NCBI RefSeq assembly: GCF_000750955.1 | Contig: NZ_CCEJ010000005.1 | Location: forward strand, 62,001-126,000 | Direction: 5' to 3' | Origin: Criblamydia sequanensis CRIB-18 | Lineage (GTDB): Bacteria; Chlamydiota; Chlamydiia; Chlamydiales; Criblamydiaceae | Length of the DNA: 64,000 nt | In this document: positions 37,201-46,782 of the stretch, in pieces | How the letters are laid out: each line of letters begins with the position of its first letter | Numbering within the stretch: position 1 is the first letter of the stretch | Notes under the pieces: generated by a model | Database searches by the model: none | Seen by the model: the letters and a program-made list of their open reading frames with translations, nothing else | Told to the model about the DNA's origin: nothing | Translations under genes and position numbers: made by a program

Positions 37201-37709
37201 CTAGGTCAATGAATAAAACGTTTTTAAATAAAGCTTGATTACTCTCATATGAAAAAATTAATAATCTTATAAAGTTATTGAGAACAGAAATTCTTGCCAG
37301 ATGGTATTTAAGCCATTTCTTTGAAGAGAAAAAATTCCCCCAACTTTCATTGGAATCAAACTTGAACAGGAACATTAAAAAAACTTTTCTCGAACTCAAA
37401 GGGGAAAGAGAAACTCTAAAATTCTCTCACCGCATTCTATTTTTAAAAAAATTCATTTACTCTTTCTAAAATATTTAAAAGATGCTACATACCGATATTT
37501 AAGCGTGTCTTAAAAAAAACAACTAGACTTCTTTTACGTCCGGCTTTGATTAAAAAATGGGCTGGTTTTATGCAATTTTTTTGATGAATTTTGAAAGCAT
37601 GGGAGAGCCTATGCTTGAATAATTTAGGAAAAAAGATGCCAATTTCAGCTATTTTAACTATTGATTGGGTTCAAAAGAAGTCTATTAATTAAATGGCTCA
37701 AAACTAATT
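37201..37709. other. 509-bp intergenic region
   Basis: A 63-codon frame (37278-37469) starts with TTG and has no ribosome-binding site or recognisable content; I do not call it. The region should contain the RND operon promoter. Apart from the palindrome at 37595-37616 I see nothing in it. Confidence 0.6.
37595..37616 (+). promoter_or_regulatory. palindrome/hairpin upstream of the RND operon
   Basis: AAGCATGGG and CCTATGCTT pair over 9 positions (one G.T) around an AGAG loop, 94 bases ahead of the MFP start. No T-run follows, so an operator for a repressor of the pump is more likely than a terminator. Confidence 0.4.
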
Positions 37710-38876
37710 ATGTTTGCATCAAAACAAAGCCTTACGCTTTTTACTCTTATTATCTTGCTGACTTCTTGTAAAAAAGAAGAAGTGAAAGTTCAACCAAAAC
37801 CTGTTGCCGTCACAGCCCTGAAAATAGAAACTAAAACCATCCCTGCTGAATATAGGAGCATGGGGGTTGTCTTAAGTTCCCACCTTGTCGATATCCGATC
37901 CCAGGTCGAAGGCCAGTTAGAAAAAATTGCCTATAAAGAAGGCGATTATGTCAAAAGAGGAACCCTCCTTTTTATTATCGATCAACGCCCGTTTATTGCA
38001 GCGGTTGAAAACGCAAAAGCGGAAGTCGCAAGACAAGAGGCCATTCTTTGGGATGCTCAAAAAACTTATGAAAGAATCGCTCCCCTTTTTGAACAAAAAG
38101 CCGCATCAAGAAGAGATTATGAAAATGCTTATGCAAGGCAGCTTGAATCGGAAGCTGCTGTCTTAGCCGCAAAAGCCAAATTGGATGAAGCGGTCGTTAA
38201 TTTAGGCTATACCGTTATTAGATCTCCCGTAGATGGCTTAACGACACAATCCAATTATCGAGAAGGTGCTCTCATACATGTTCAAAGCACACAACCTTTG
38301 ACGACGGTTTCAGTTGTAGACCCGGCTTGGATTCAATTTACAATTTCAGAAGGGGATGTGCTTCGAATCAATGAGGATGTCGCTCAAAAAAGACTTATTC
38401 TCCCCGATAGTGAAGATTATAAAGTGGAAGTGACGCTTGCCGATGGTTCCATTTATCCGGAAAAAGGTGAATTTTATTTTACTTCCCCTATTTACGATAT
38501 GAAAACAGGCACTCTTCTTTTAAGGGCCACTATCGCGAACCCCTCTTTAATTCTTCGTCCCGGGCAATTTGTTCGCGCCAATGTTTCGGGCGCTCTTAGA
38601 CCTAATGCCATAACCGTTCCTCAAAGAGCTGTTACGCAGAGCCAGCAAGGCGCTTTTGTTTTTATCATAAATGATGAGCAAAAAGCGGATATTCGTTATG
38701 TCGAATTAGGGTCTTGGTATAAAGAGGACTGGATTATTAATGCAGGACTTCAAAAGGGGGATGTTATTGTAGTGGATGGCATCAATAAAATACGAAAAGG
38801 AACCCCGGTTACCGTTATTCCTGATAAAAACTCCAATGATTCAAAAAACGATTCTAAGGAAAAAACGGATAAATGA
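37710..38876 (+). CDS. RND efflux periplasmic adaptor (membrane fusion protein), lipoprotein
   Basis: This is the adaptor linking the inner-membrane pump to the outer-membrane factor. The signal peptide ends in LLTSC with C20 as lipid anchor. It has the usual order: a lipoyl half (VDIRSQVEGQLEKIAYKEGD), a helical hairpin (EVARQEAILWDAQKTYERIAPLF), the second lipoyl half (YTVIRSPVDG), then beta-barrel and membrane-proximal parts (AITVPQRAVTQ). The length of 388 aa is normal for AcrA/MexA. It overlaps the pump gene by 4 bases (ATGA). The ribosome-binding site is weak. The substrates cannot be inferred. Confidence 0.95.
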   Translation: MFASKQSLTLFTLIILLTSCKKEEVKVQPKPVAVTALKIETKTIPAEYRSMGVVLSSHLVDIRSQVEGQLEKIAYKEGDYVKRGTLLFIIDQRPFIAAVENAKAEVARQEAILWDAQKTYERIAPLFEQKAASRRDYENAYARQLESEAAVLAAKAKLDEAVVNLGYTVIRSPVDGLTTQSNYREGALIHVQSTQPLTTVSVVDPAWIQFTISEGDVLRINEDVAQKRLILPDSEDYKVEVTLADGSIYPEKGEFYFTSPIYDMKTGTLLLRATIANPSLILRPGQFVRANVSGALRPNAITVPQRAVTQSQQGAFVFIINDEQKADIRYVELGSWYKEDWIINAGLQKGDVIVVDGINKIRKGTPVTVIPDKNSNDSKNDSKEKTDK

Positions 38877-41800
38877 TTTCACGTTTTTTTATTGAGCATC
38901 CTATCTTTGCAACCGTCATTTCAATCCTGATAGTGATTTTAGGAATCGTCTCTCTTTTACGTCTTCCGATCGAACAGTATCCGAATATCACCCCTCCGCA
39001 GATTCAGGTAACAGCCACTTATCCGGGAGCTGATGCTGCAACTGTCGCGCAAAGCATTGCAGCGCCTTTGGAAGAGCAGATCAATGGGGTCGAAAATATG
39101 ATCTACATGTATTCCCAAAGCTCATCGCAAGGGAATATGTCTTTAAGCGTTTTTTTTGATATCGGGGCTAATGCCGACATGGCTCAAGTCAATGTGCAAA
39201 ATAGAGTTGATTTGGCCATGCCGCAAATCCCGGTTGAAGTGCAAAGGCTTGGAGTGAATGTTCAAAAGCAATCTACGAACATTCTTCTTGTTGTAGCCAT
39301 GCAATCTGAAGATCCAAGGTATGATGATATTTATGTAAGCAACTATGCCACAATAAACGTGGTTGATGAAATATTAAGAATTCCGGGCGTTAGCAATGCA
39401 AACGTTGTGAATGCAAGGGATTATTCCATGAGAATCTGGCTTCGCCCGGATAAAATGGCGCAGCTTGGATTTACGACGACGGATATCTTAACGGCTATTC
39501 GAGAGCAAAACTCAGAGTTTGGGGTTGGGGTGATCGGTCAGCCCCCTATGTCTGGAAAAATCCCTTTAACTATCCCTGTTCGGGCTACGGGAAAACTTGT
39601 AACCGTTGAAGATTTTGAAAATATTATTATTAGAGCGGAACCTGACGGCGCCATCGTCTATGTTAAAGATATCGGCTCGGTTGAGCTTGGCGCTCAAAAC
39701 TACGATGTCGGCGGACGCTTAAATGATAAGGAAGCCTCTCTAATCGCAGTTTATTTGCAATATGGCTCTAATGCTTTAAGTGTCGCTGAAAAAGTGAAAG
39801 CCCGTATGAAGGAGCTTGAGCTGAATTTTCCGGCCGGGATTGTGTATAGCATTCCCTATGACACGACTCTTTTTGTCTATCGATCCATTAATGAAGTCTT
39901 TATTACGCTTTTGGAAGCGGCGGTTCTTGTCGCTCTTGTCGTCTTCATATTTTTACAAAACCCGAGAGCCACACTCATTCCGATTGTTGCCATGATCGTT
40001 TCTATTGTAGGCACGTTTACCGGCATGTATGTCCTTGGATTTTCAATTAATACCCTCACTCTTTTCGGACTTATTTTAGCCGTCGGTATTGTGGTGGATG
40101 ATGCGATCGTCGTGATAGAAAACGTGGAGAGAAATATAAGAGAGCATGGCATCCCCCCTTTAGAGGCTGCAAAAATTGCCATGGATGAAGTCACAGGGCC
40201 GATCATTGCGACAAGCATTGTCCTTTGCGCGGTTTTTGTACCGGTGGCGTTTATTGGAGGGATAGCGGGACAGCTCTATCAGCAATTTGCCGTAACTATT
40301 GCAGTTTCAGTTATTATTTCAACCATTGTGGCTTTGACATTAAGTCCGGCTCTTGCGGCCCTATTACTTAAAAAAAATGAAAACCCTTCCAAATTTGCCG
40401 TTTATTTCAATAGAGGATTCGATGCTTTTAGGAACTCGTATTTGAAAGCCGCTCGTTTTATTTTAGATCACGCCAAATCTGCCCTTCTTTTCTTTTTGGG
40501 CTGCATTGCCCTTCTTGTCTATCTATGGACTATTGTTCCCTCAAGCTTTGTCCCTCAAGAAGACCAAGGGTATCTTATCAATATGATCACTATGCCGGAT
40601 GCCTCAAGTTTAAGCAGAACTACGGATTTCGATTCAAAAGTTGCTCAAACAGCCCTAAAAGATGAGGGCGTCAAAAATGTGGTGTCACTTATAGGCTATA
40701 GTCTTTTAGATGGACTTAACATGACTTACCTTAGCACCGATTTTTTTACTCTTGAGGATTGGGATAAAAGAAAAACAAAAGAGCTTCAGGCCTCTGCCAT
40801 TCAGCAAAGGTTAAATCATCAATTTTCCGATTTTCCGGAAGGGCGTGTGGCCGTCTTTAACCCTCCTGCCATTCAAGGAATTGGCGTTGTCGGCGGTTTT
40901 GAATTTTGGCTTGAAAATAGAGGGAATTTCAGTCTTGACGAATTAGAAAATTATACGGCCGATTTTATAGCAAAAGCAAGTGAAAGACCGGAGCTTTCAG
41001 GGCTCACAACCACTTTTAAAACGGACAACTTGCAATTTTTTGTCGATTTGGACCGAAGTAAAGCTAAAACATTAGCGGTTGATATCGGGGATGTTTATCA
41101 AACCCTTCAAGTACTGCTTGGCTCTTATTATATCAATGATTTCTATAAATATGGCCGCGTCTTTAAAGTGACCGCACAAGCAGACCCAAGTTTTCGATCG
41201 ACCCTTTCAGATTTTGGCGAAATGTATGTCAGGGCGAAAGACGGGAATATGGTCCCTTTGAAATCTTTAATCCGTATCAATTTTGTCAAAGGAAGCAATA
41301 TTGTAAGCCGCTTCAACGGTTTTTTTGCGACAAGGATCAATGGAAGCGCCTCTCAAGGGTATAGCTCAGGCCAAGCCATGACCGCTATGGAAGAAGTTGC
41401 AAGGGAGGTTTTGCCTCAAGGGTTTACTTTTTCTTGGGGCGGCGAATCCTATCAGGAAAAGACAACCGGCGGAACAACTTACCAGACTATGCTTGGAGGC
41501 CTTCTCGTTGTCTATCTAATTTTGTCAGCACTTTATGAACGATGGTCTTACCCGCTCGTTATTATAATTGGCGTTCCCTTTGGAATTTTAGGGGCAATTT
41601 TAGCTATTTGGCTTCGCGGGATTTCTAATGACGTTTATTTTCAGGTGGGACTTGTCACCCTCATCGCCCTTGTAGCTAAAAACGCGATCCTCATTGTTGA
41701 ATTTGCCCTAATGAGACGAAAAGAAGGAAAGAAAATATTTGATTCGACAATCGATGCCGCCGGAATGCGTTTTAGAGCCATTTTAATGACCTCTCTAACG

Positions 41801-41977
41801 TTTATTTTAGGGGTTTGGCCTCTTGTTGTCAGTCAAGGCGCCGGCGCCATGAGCCGCCATTCTGTTGGGACAGGTGTTATGGGGGGAATGATTGTCGCCA
41901 CTTTTTTTGGAGTTTTGTTTACTCCCCTCTTTTATAAGCTAATTGCGCAAATGACGGAAAAAGATAATGAGAATTAA
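38873..41977 (+). CDS. RND efflux inner-membrane pump (AcrB/MexB type, HAE1)
   Basis: This is a proton-driven multidrug-type pump of 1034 aa. It begins with MISRFFIEHPIFATVISI and has RLPIEQYPNITPPQI, as HAE1 pumps do. The proton-relay pair D409-D410 sits in VGIVVDDAIVVIENVERN. The second-half block GVPFGILGAIL and the ending that follows LFTPLFYKLI are normal. It is coupled to the adaptor by a 4-base overlap and to the outer-membrane factor by an 11-base overlap, so the three subunits are made as a set. No regulator gene is adjacent. Drug export, lipid export and host-compound export are all possible. Confidence 0.97.
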   Translation: MISRFFIEHPIFATVISILIVILGIVSLLRLPIEQYPNITPPQIQVTATYPGADAATVAQSIAAPLEEQINGVENMIYMYSQSSSQGNMSLSVFFDIGANADMAQVNVQNRVDLAMPQIPVEVQRLGVNVQKQSTNILLVVAMQSEDPRYDDIYVSNYATINVVDEILRIPGVSNANVVNARDYSMRIWLRPDKMAQLGFTTTDILTAIREQNSEFGVGVIGQPPMSGKIPLTIPVRATGKLVTVEDFENIIIRAEPDGAIVYVKDIGSVELGAQNYDVGGRLNDKEASLIAVYLQYGSNALSVAEKVKARMKELELNFPAGIVYSIPYDTTLFVYRSINEVFITLLEAAVLVALVVFIFLQNPRATLIPIVAMIVSIVGTFTGMYVLGFSINTLTLFGLILAVGIVVDDAIVVIENVERNIREHGIPPLEAAKIAMDEVTGPIIATSIVLCAVFVPVAFIGGIAGQLYQQFAVTIAVSVIISTIVALTLSPALAALLLKKNENPSKFAVYFNRGFDAFRNSYLKAARFILDHAKSALLFFLGCIALLVYLWTIVPSSFVPQEDQGYLINMITMPDASSLSRTTDFDSKVAQTALKDEGVKNVVSLIGYSLLDGLNMTYLSTDFFTLEDWDKRKTKELQASAIQQRLNHQFSDFPEGRVAVFNPPAIQGIGVVGGFEFWLENRGNFSLDELENYTADFIAKASERPELSGLTTTFKTDNLQFFVDLDRSKAKTLAVDIGDVYQTLQVLLGSYYINDFYKYGRVFKVTAQADPSFRSTLSDFGEMYVRAKDGNMVPLKSLIRINFVKGSNIVSRFNGFFATRINGSASQGYSSGQAMTAMEEVAREVLPQGFTFSWGGESYQEKTTGGTTYQTMLGGLLVVYLILSALYERWSYPLVIIIGVPFGILGAILAIWLRGISNDVYFQVGLVTLIALVAKNAILIVEFALMRRKEGKKIFDSTIDAAGMRFRAILMTSLTFILGVWPLVVSQGAGAMSRHSVGTGVMGGMIVATFFGVLFTPLFYKLIAQMTEKDNEN

Positions 41978-43430
41978 TATAAGCTCCTTATTTTATTTGT
42001 TATTCCTGGCTTTTTTTTTAACGTCTTGTTTCCCAAGATCGTATTGTCCTCCAAAGTGCTTTGAAATGCCTGAAAATTGGAAGGAAGAGGAGGTCGATAA
42101 TGATGAAGCGATTAATTTAACCTGGTGGGATCTTTTTGAAGACCCCGTTTTAAGCGGCTATATCAATGAAGCTTTAGCTTATAATCAAGATTTAAAAGAA
42201 GCTGTGGCCCGTGTAAAAGAATTTTTCGGTAAAATGATTGTTGCTAGAGCCCCTCTCTATCCTCAGGTTTCCTTTAACGGCTCGGCGACCAAACAAGAAA
42301 TTTCAATCGCTTCTGAATTTTTATCCCAGGACATCAACCCTGATGTTACGCCTGTCGCTTCTTTTGAAAGAATCTTTGACACCTTCCAAATTTACTTATC
42401 CGCCTCCTATCAACTTGATATCTGGGGAAAGCTTGAGAGTCATGCCAAAGCATCTTTTTATGATCTTTTACGGGAAAATGAAGTGAAAAGGACTGTATTG
42501 ATCACGGTTGTGACCTCTGTTGCATCATCCTACATTCACCTAAGACAGCTAGATGAACAAGTAGCCATAGCTATGAAAACCTTCGAATCTAGAAAAGAAT
42601 CCTTCCGCCTTGCCACCCTTCGCTTTGAAGGCGGTCTTACCTCGGAGCTTGAAGTCAAGCAATCGGAATCTGAAGTTGAATCGGCAGAAGCAAGCTTAAT
42701 TGCCCTTCAAATTGATCAAGCAAGAGAAGAGAATCTATTAAGCATATTAATTGGAAGACCGCCGGATCATCTGCAAAGAGGTTTTAGGCTATCTGAACTA
42801 TCCAAACCCTTCGATATCCCTGTCGGTTTGCCTTGCGAGCTTATCAGATCAAGACCGGACATAAGAGCTGCTGAAAATGCCCTTCGCGTGGCTAATTTGG
42901 AAGTTGATGTAGCAAGACTTGCTTTTATGCCGGGTTTTGCACTAACCGGGTTATTTGGCTTTGAAAGCTCTCAACTTAAAGATCTAATCACAGCGCCTGC
43001 CAGGTTTTGGGAGTATGGGATAGCTCTGATACAACCTGTTTTTTCAGGGAAGGAGCTGAGCGGAAAACTTTATGAAGCCAGGTCGATATTTCTTGAAACC
43101 TGCTTTCACTACTATCAAACAATATTAATTGGATTAAAAGAAGTGGAAGATGCGCTTGTCAGCCATCGAAAATTTATTGAGCTGACGAATGTGCAAAAAC
43201 AAAGAGTCAAAGTTTTAGGCGAATATCTAGCTCTTGCAAGGCTTCGCTATGAAGAAGGCCAGACTGATTACCTCAACGTCTTAGATGCCGAGCGTCAACT
43301 TTTTTCTGCAGAACTGGAATACGTCTCTGCTGAAAGCAATCAATTCCTATCCCTCATCAATCTCTATAAAGCCCTTGGTGGCGGCTGGGTGATTGATGCC
43401 GAGCGTAAAATGCTTCCTTTGTGCAACTAA
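41967..43430 (+). CDS. outer-membrane factor of RND pump (TolC/OprM, NodT family), lipoprotein
   Basis: This is the outer-membrane duct of the tripartite pump. The signal peptide ends in LTSC, giving lipidated C21. NLTWWDLFEDPVLSGYI is the typical NodT/OprM start block. LELIRSRPDIRAAE-type sequence (here CELIRSRPDIRAAE) and the two long helical repeats follow. The end includes RLRYEEGQTDYLNVLDAERQ. The length of 487 aa is normal. It starts inside the pump gene. The operon ends in an AT-rich hairpin 6 bases after the stop. Confidence 0.95.
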   Translation: MRINISSLFYLLFLAFFLTSCFPRSYCPPKCFEMPENWKEEEVDNDEAINLTWWDLFEDPVLSGYINEALAYNQDLKEAVARVKEFFGKMIVARAPLYPQVSFNGSATKQEISIASEFLSQDINPDVTPVASFERIFDTFQIYLSASYQLDIWGKLESHAKASFYDLLRENEVKRTVLITVVTSVASSYIHLRQLDEQVAIAMKTFESRKESFRLATLRFEGGLTSELEVKQSESEVESAEASLIALQIDQAREENLLSILIGRPPDHLQRGFRLSELSKPFDIPVGLPCELIRSRPDIRAAENALRVANLEVDVARLAFMPGFALTGLFGFESSQLKDLITAPARFWEYGIALIQPVFSGKELSGKLYEARSIFLETCFHYYQTILIGLKEVEDALVSHRKFIELTNVQKQRVKVLGEYLALARLRYEEGQTDYLNVLDAERQLFSAELEYVSAESNQFLSLINLYKALGGGWVIDAERKMLPLCN

Positions 43431-43435
43431 TAAGC

Positions 43436-43479
43436 ATCTTATTAATTTAAATTATTTTATTTATTTAATAAGATTTTTT
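43436..43479 (+). terminator. probable terminator of the RND operon
   Basis: ATCTTATTAA and TTAATAAGAT pair over 10 bp with a 19-base loop and are followed by TTTTTG. The stem is AT-rich, so it is weaker than the others here. Confidence 0.6.
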
Positions 43480-43593
43480 GAAGACATTTATAAAAAACGA
43501 ACATTTAATTTAACTTTAATTAATTTAAAAGAAATAGAATCAATAAATTAATCATTATTTAGATTTTTATTTATTATCGACACGGAGGTCGAA

Positions 43594-45384
43594 ATGTCAT
43601 CTATTCAAAGTAATCACCGTTTAGCCACTTTAGGCCGCGATCATTATCTCATTACACCTCAAAACGGTGTCCTTCAATTGCATGGGTTCAAATCCGCTTT
43701 CGCAAAAGAACTCTCAGACAAGCTAATGGACCCCGAGCGCGGAGCTTTTATTGCGCAAAAATTTGAAGAGATTATCCTTTCGAAGGCTCTCCTTTCTTAT
43801 AATGCTGACACACTCCATGAATGGAAAGAAGCTTTAAAATACTATGCTTCTCTTCTTGGCAATGATTCCGATTACATGGAAAAAACGTTTAAAGAAAAAT
43901 CGCACCCGCTTGTTCAGACCTTCATACAAAATTCCCCTGAAGTTGCAAAAGCCTTTTTTGACGCGATAGCTGAGCGTGAAATTGCGCTTAATGCTTCCAT
44001 GGGCAATAAATCCAAGGAAGTGGTTATTCTCACTTCATCTTCAGGCGGCGGACATATTACAACCGCTAATGCCGTTAAAGAAATGGTCGAAAAAAAGGGC
44101 TTTAAAGCCGTTATTTTAAACCAGGATGAATTAGATAAAGAAAATGACCCTTTATTAAAAGCCGGCGTAACCTATAAGGGCGAGCCGATCACTATGGCAG
44201 AAGTTTATAACCGCGTATTCCAGCAGGACAATAATCTAGAAGAAGCCAATAAACTATGGGGCCTTGGCAATGAAATTGCAGCTTTCGTTCCGAGCCGTCA
44301 GATGGAAAATGTGGCTAAAAGGATCAGAGCGATTAACCCCGCTATGATTTTATCTGTAGCGACCCACCACCAAGAGCACGCCTCTTTAGCTAATATGACA
44401 GGTATCAAACTCAATTACGTCCACACGGACTTTGATTTTAATAATGCCCTATTGCCAATTGTTGACAAAGTGGATGCGCAGAGGATTAACTTTTGGGTCA
44501 ATAGCAATGATGACCAGATACTGGAAGGAAAAAAACTCGGCAGCTACGAGGTACCTTTAAAGCCTTTGAAGGAAAGAAACATCATCAAAGTTTGCGGCTA
44601 TCCGGTAAGGCCAAGTTTCGTAAGGGAAGAGGACCCGGGAAAGATTGCTGAAATTAAAGGCAAAAAAGGAATCGATCCAAATAGAAAAGTCGCGCTCCTT
44701 TCCATGGGACGACAAGGGATTAAAGAACACATTCTTAAGTACCTTAACTTGCTATTAAAGGAAAAAGACAAATTGACATCGCCTCTTGAACTTGTTGTTA
44801 TTGCAGGGAAAAACGAAGAGCTTAAAAAAGAACTCGATGAGTTTATCAAAAGCCATGACTCCGAATTAAAAGACCGTTTGCACATAAAAGTAGAAGGGTT
44901 TGTGGATGAAAAAGACATGGCCGATTATTACAAAATAGCTTCTGTGATCAACTCAAAACCTGGGGGAGCAGCTTCCGCTGAATGCGCGGAAATGGGTCTT
45001 CCAATGCTTGCTGTTGACCCGCATCCATGGGAAGTGCCGAACTTAAAATACCTTGAACGACATGGTTTAGCTGAAGCTCTCAGAAGTGAAGACAGTTATG
45101 TTGAGCAATTAAATGGCTTGATTGAAAAAAAAGAGAAAGGAATCTCTTTTAAGGCCATGCCTTGGAAAGAAGCTCTTTCATCGCTTATCGATCAAGACCT
45201 GCCAAAAGCTGCTGTTAAAGCTAAGCAAGTTGTAAAAGCTAAATCTCCAAATCAAAGCCAAAGGGTGGCTTTTCAAGCGCTTATGCAGCTTATTGCAAAG
45301 ATGCAGCAGGAGATTTATACCACTCTTTATTCGGCCCCAGAAAAGCTATTTAATATGCACCCAACGCTATTTCTGAAAGTCTAA
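43594..45384 (+). CDS. MGDG synthase/UgtP-like glycosyltransferase (GT28-type, GT-B fold)
   Basis: Residues about 143-500 match GT-B enzymes of the MGDG synthase/UgtP/MurG group. VVILTSSSGGGH is the N-lobe glycine loop, VHTDFDF fits the VxTD block, and ASVINSKPGGAASAECAEMGLPML is the C-lobe donor-sugar site. These enzymes move galactose or glucose from UDP onto diacylglycerol, so a membrane glycolipid product is likely. Residues 1-140 and the last 90 residues are extra to the family core and are not recognised. There is no signal peptide; family members are monotopic at the inner membrane. A strong GGAGG precedes the ATG. The next genes, convergent, belong to sugar-acid metabolism. Confidence 0.82.
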   Translation: MSSIQSNHRLATLGRDHYLITPQNGVLQLHGFKSAFAKELSDKLMDPERGAFIAQKFEEIILSKALLSYNADTLHEWKEALKYYASLLGNDSDYMEKTFKEKSHPLVQTFIQNSPEVAKAFFDAIAEREIALNASMGNKSKEVVILTSSSGGGHITTANAVKEMVEKKGFKAVILNQDELDKENDPLLKAGVTYKGEPITMAEVYNRVFQQDNNLEEANKLWGLGNEIAAFVPSRQMENVAKRIRAINPAMILSVATHHQEHASLANMTGIKLNYVHTDFDFNNALLPIVDKVDAQRINFWVNSNDDQILEGKKLGSYEVPLKPLKERNIIKVCGYPVRPSFVREEDPGKIAEIKGKKGIDPNRKVALLSMGRQGIKEHILKYLNLLLKEKDKLTSPLELVVIAGKNEELKKELDEFIKSHDSELKDRLHIKVEGFVDEKDMADYYKIASVINSKPGGAASAECAEMGLPMLAVDPHPWEVPNLKYLERHGLAEALRSEDSYVEQLNGLIEKKEKGISFKAMPWKEALSSLIDQDLPKAAVKAKQVVKAKSPNQSQRVAFQALMQLIAKMQQEIYTTLYSAPEKLFNMHPTLFLKV

Positions 45385-45393
45385 ATCTTCTTT

Positions 45394-45430
45394 TCTATAG
45401 AAGGTTTTTTTAAAACCTTCTATAGATTTT
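45394..45430. terminator. bidirectional terminator between convergent genes
   Basis: TCTATAGAAGGTTTT and AAAACCTTCTATAGA form a perfect 15-bp stem with a 3-base loop, followed by TTTT on the plus strand. It contains the stop codon of the Nudix gene. Confidence 0.88.
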
Positions 45431-46133
45431 CTTGCCATCTTTTCCAAAGAAAAAGCGATAAAGGAACATAATTTTCCTTATGCTGTAGAATATGCTCAAA
45501 AACCTCTTCCTTGCTAAGCCAAAGCAGCTTTTCATATTCTTTATCAGGTTCCCACTTTTCTACGTTGGATAGTTCAGGTTTTAAAAAAATGAGTCCGCAA
45601 AATTCAAAAATGTCTCTTTTGGTGTCATGAACCAAAATCCACCTATCAATATACTTTACATGATCTTTTGAAATTTCAGTCTCTTCCACAAGCTCTTTTA
45701 GAAGAGCTTTCTCAAAATCAATCCTTCCGTTTTCTTTTATGGCGCTAAAATCGACAGTGCCGGAAGGGGCAAATTCGTAGTAGGACGGATAGGTTGAAAG
45801 GTGGGTCGCTCTTTTACCTATGAGAACTTTTTTATTCGAAACAGTAAGTCCGCTTACACTAACCGGTCTAATATGAAGCAAGTGTCTTAGCTTCTCATCA
45901 TGGTTTTGAGCTAAAAGAAACTTATACTCAGTTGTAGCAAGGGTAATTTGAGATAGATTGGCAGAGATAAACTGCAAAATCTTGCCGTTAAATAAATGAC
46001 CTTCCCTTTTTTGGAATTCTTCCTGCCAAATCGCTTCCACCCTTAGAAGAGCTGACTCTGGAAAGCTAAGCTCTTCATTTTCAACAATTGCCTCAAAAGG
46101 ACCAGGAAGAACATAAATTTCAAATTCAGCCAT
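45420..46133 (-). CDS. Nudix hydrolase-like protein
   Basis: Residues about 95-225 are a Nudix domain. The box reads G(140s)..E, then LLKELVEETEI, where the family consensus is REUxEExGU. Arg is replaced by Lys and the late Gly by Glu, and the stretch from GTVDF to the helix is longer than usual, so activity could be altered. VLIGKRATHLSTYPSYYEF is typical of enzymes acting on nucleoside-diphosphate sugars or related compounds. Residues 1-90 are not recognised. AGGAAAATT precedes the ATG. It overlaps the HAD phosphatase gene by 8 bases and is the last gene of the nonulosonic-sugar cluster. Confidence 0.8.
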   Translation of the reverse strand: MAEFEIYVLPGPFEAIVENEELSFPESALLRVEAIWQEEFQKREGHLFNGKILQFISANLSQITLATTEYKFLLAQNHDEKLRHLLHIRPVSVSGLTVSNKKVLIGKRATHLSTYPSYYEFAPSGTVDFSAIKENGRIDFEKALLKELVEETEISKDHVKYIDRWILVHDTKRDIFEFCGLIFLKPELSNVEKWEPDKEYEKLLWLSKEEVFEHILQHKENYVPLSLFLWKRWQENL

Positions 46134-46782
46134 AATTTTCCTGAAAAAAAAGTAAAGCCTCTTTCCACCGATTAAAAAAAAGGGGCGGGCGGCTTAAACT
46201 AATACTAGCTTTTTCAAGAAAAATCAACCAGACCTGAATGTCGGCTTTATCAGCAGAAAGAGCTCCAAGCAAAGAATCCTCGATAGCAATGGTTTCGCTT
46301 GGATTTAAATTCATTAGCCTTAACGTATTAATATAAATATCCGGGTTAGGCTTACTTTTTTTAACACTCTCCCCGCTAACAACCAAGTCGAAAAGGGCAA
46401 AATCAGGATGGGAGGATAGAAAGCTGTCTAAAATTTTATTTGGAGCTGAGCTTACAAGAGCTAATTTTAAACCCTTTTTTTTTAAAGCCTGCAGGAACTC
46501 CAAAGCTCCCTCATGAGGCTTTAATTCCTTATATCTTTCAATGAGATCCGTTTCATACTCAAGGTATAAATTTTCAAGGGTTTCTTCCATAGAATATTTA
46601 TTTTTAAGGATTAGCAAAATCTCCTTTAAAGAAGGCCCCTTTAGCTCATTAAACTCATCAAGGCTTGGTCTGAGTTTTCTTTTTTTTAAAAAGGAATCAT
46701 AGGCGTCATAAAGAAGGGGCAGACTGTTCGCAACCGTCCCGTCAAAATCTAAGAGAAATGCTTTAAGGTTAGAAGTCCCCAT
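46126..46782 (-). CDS. HAD-superfamily sugar phosphatase
   Basis: The HAD catalytic pair D12-x-D14 is in LLDFDGTVANS. Motif II is LVSSAPN, and motif III/IV is KSKPNPDIY with IAIEDSLLGALSA. The helical cap insert after motif I places it with the PGMB/Gph type. In this cluster it probably removes the phosphate from the 9-phosphate sugar acid made by a NeuB-type synthase, although general phosphoglycolate or sugar phosphatase activity is equally possible. It overlaps the synthase gene by 14 bases and the Nudix gene by 8, and AGGAG lies upstream of the ATG. Confidence 0.88.
   Translation of the reverse strand: MGTSNLKAFLLDFDGTVANSLPLLYDAYDSFLKKRKLRPSLDEFNELKGPSLKEILLILKNKYSMEETLENLYLEYETDLIERYKELKPHEGALEFLQALKKKGLKLALVSSAPNKILDSFLSSHPDFALFDLVVSGESVKKSKPNPDIYINTLRLMNLNPSETIAIEDSLLGALSADKADIQVWLIFLEKASISLSRPPLFFNRWKEALLFFQENYG

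Noticed and set aside
37278-37469. 63-codon open frame in the gap after the giant gene
   Set aside because: It starts with TTG, has no ribosome-binding site and shows no recognisable composition.
5871-37686. 13-base string AAAGAAGTCTATT present upstream of both the ferredoxin and the RND operon
   Set aside because: Repeats of 13 bases are expected by chance several times in 64 kb; the flanks do not match.
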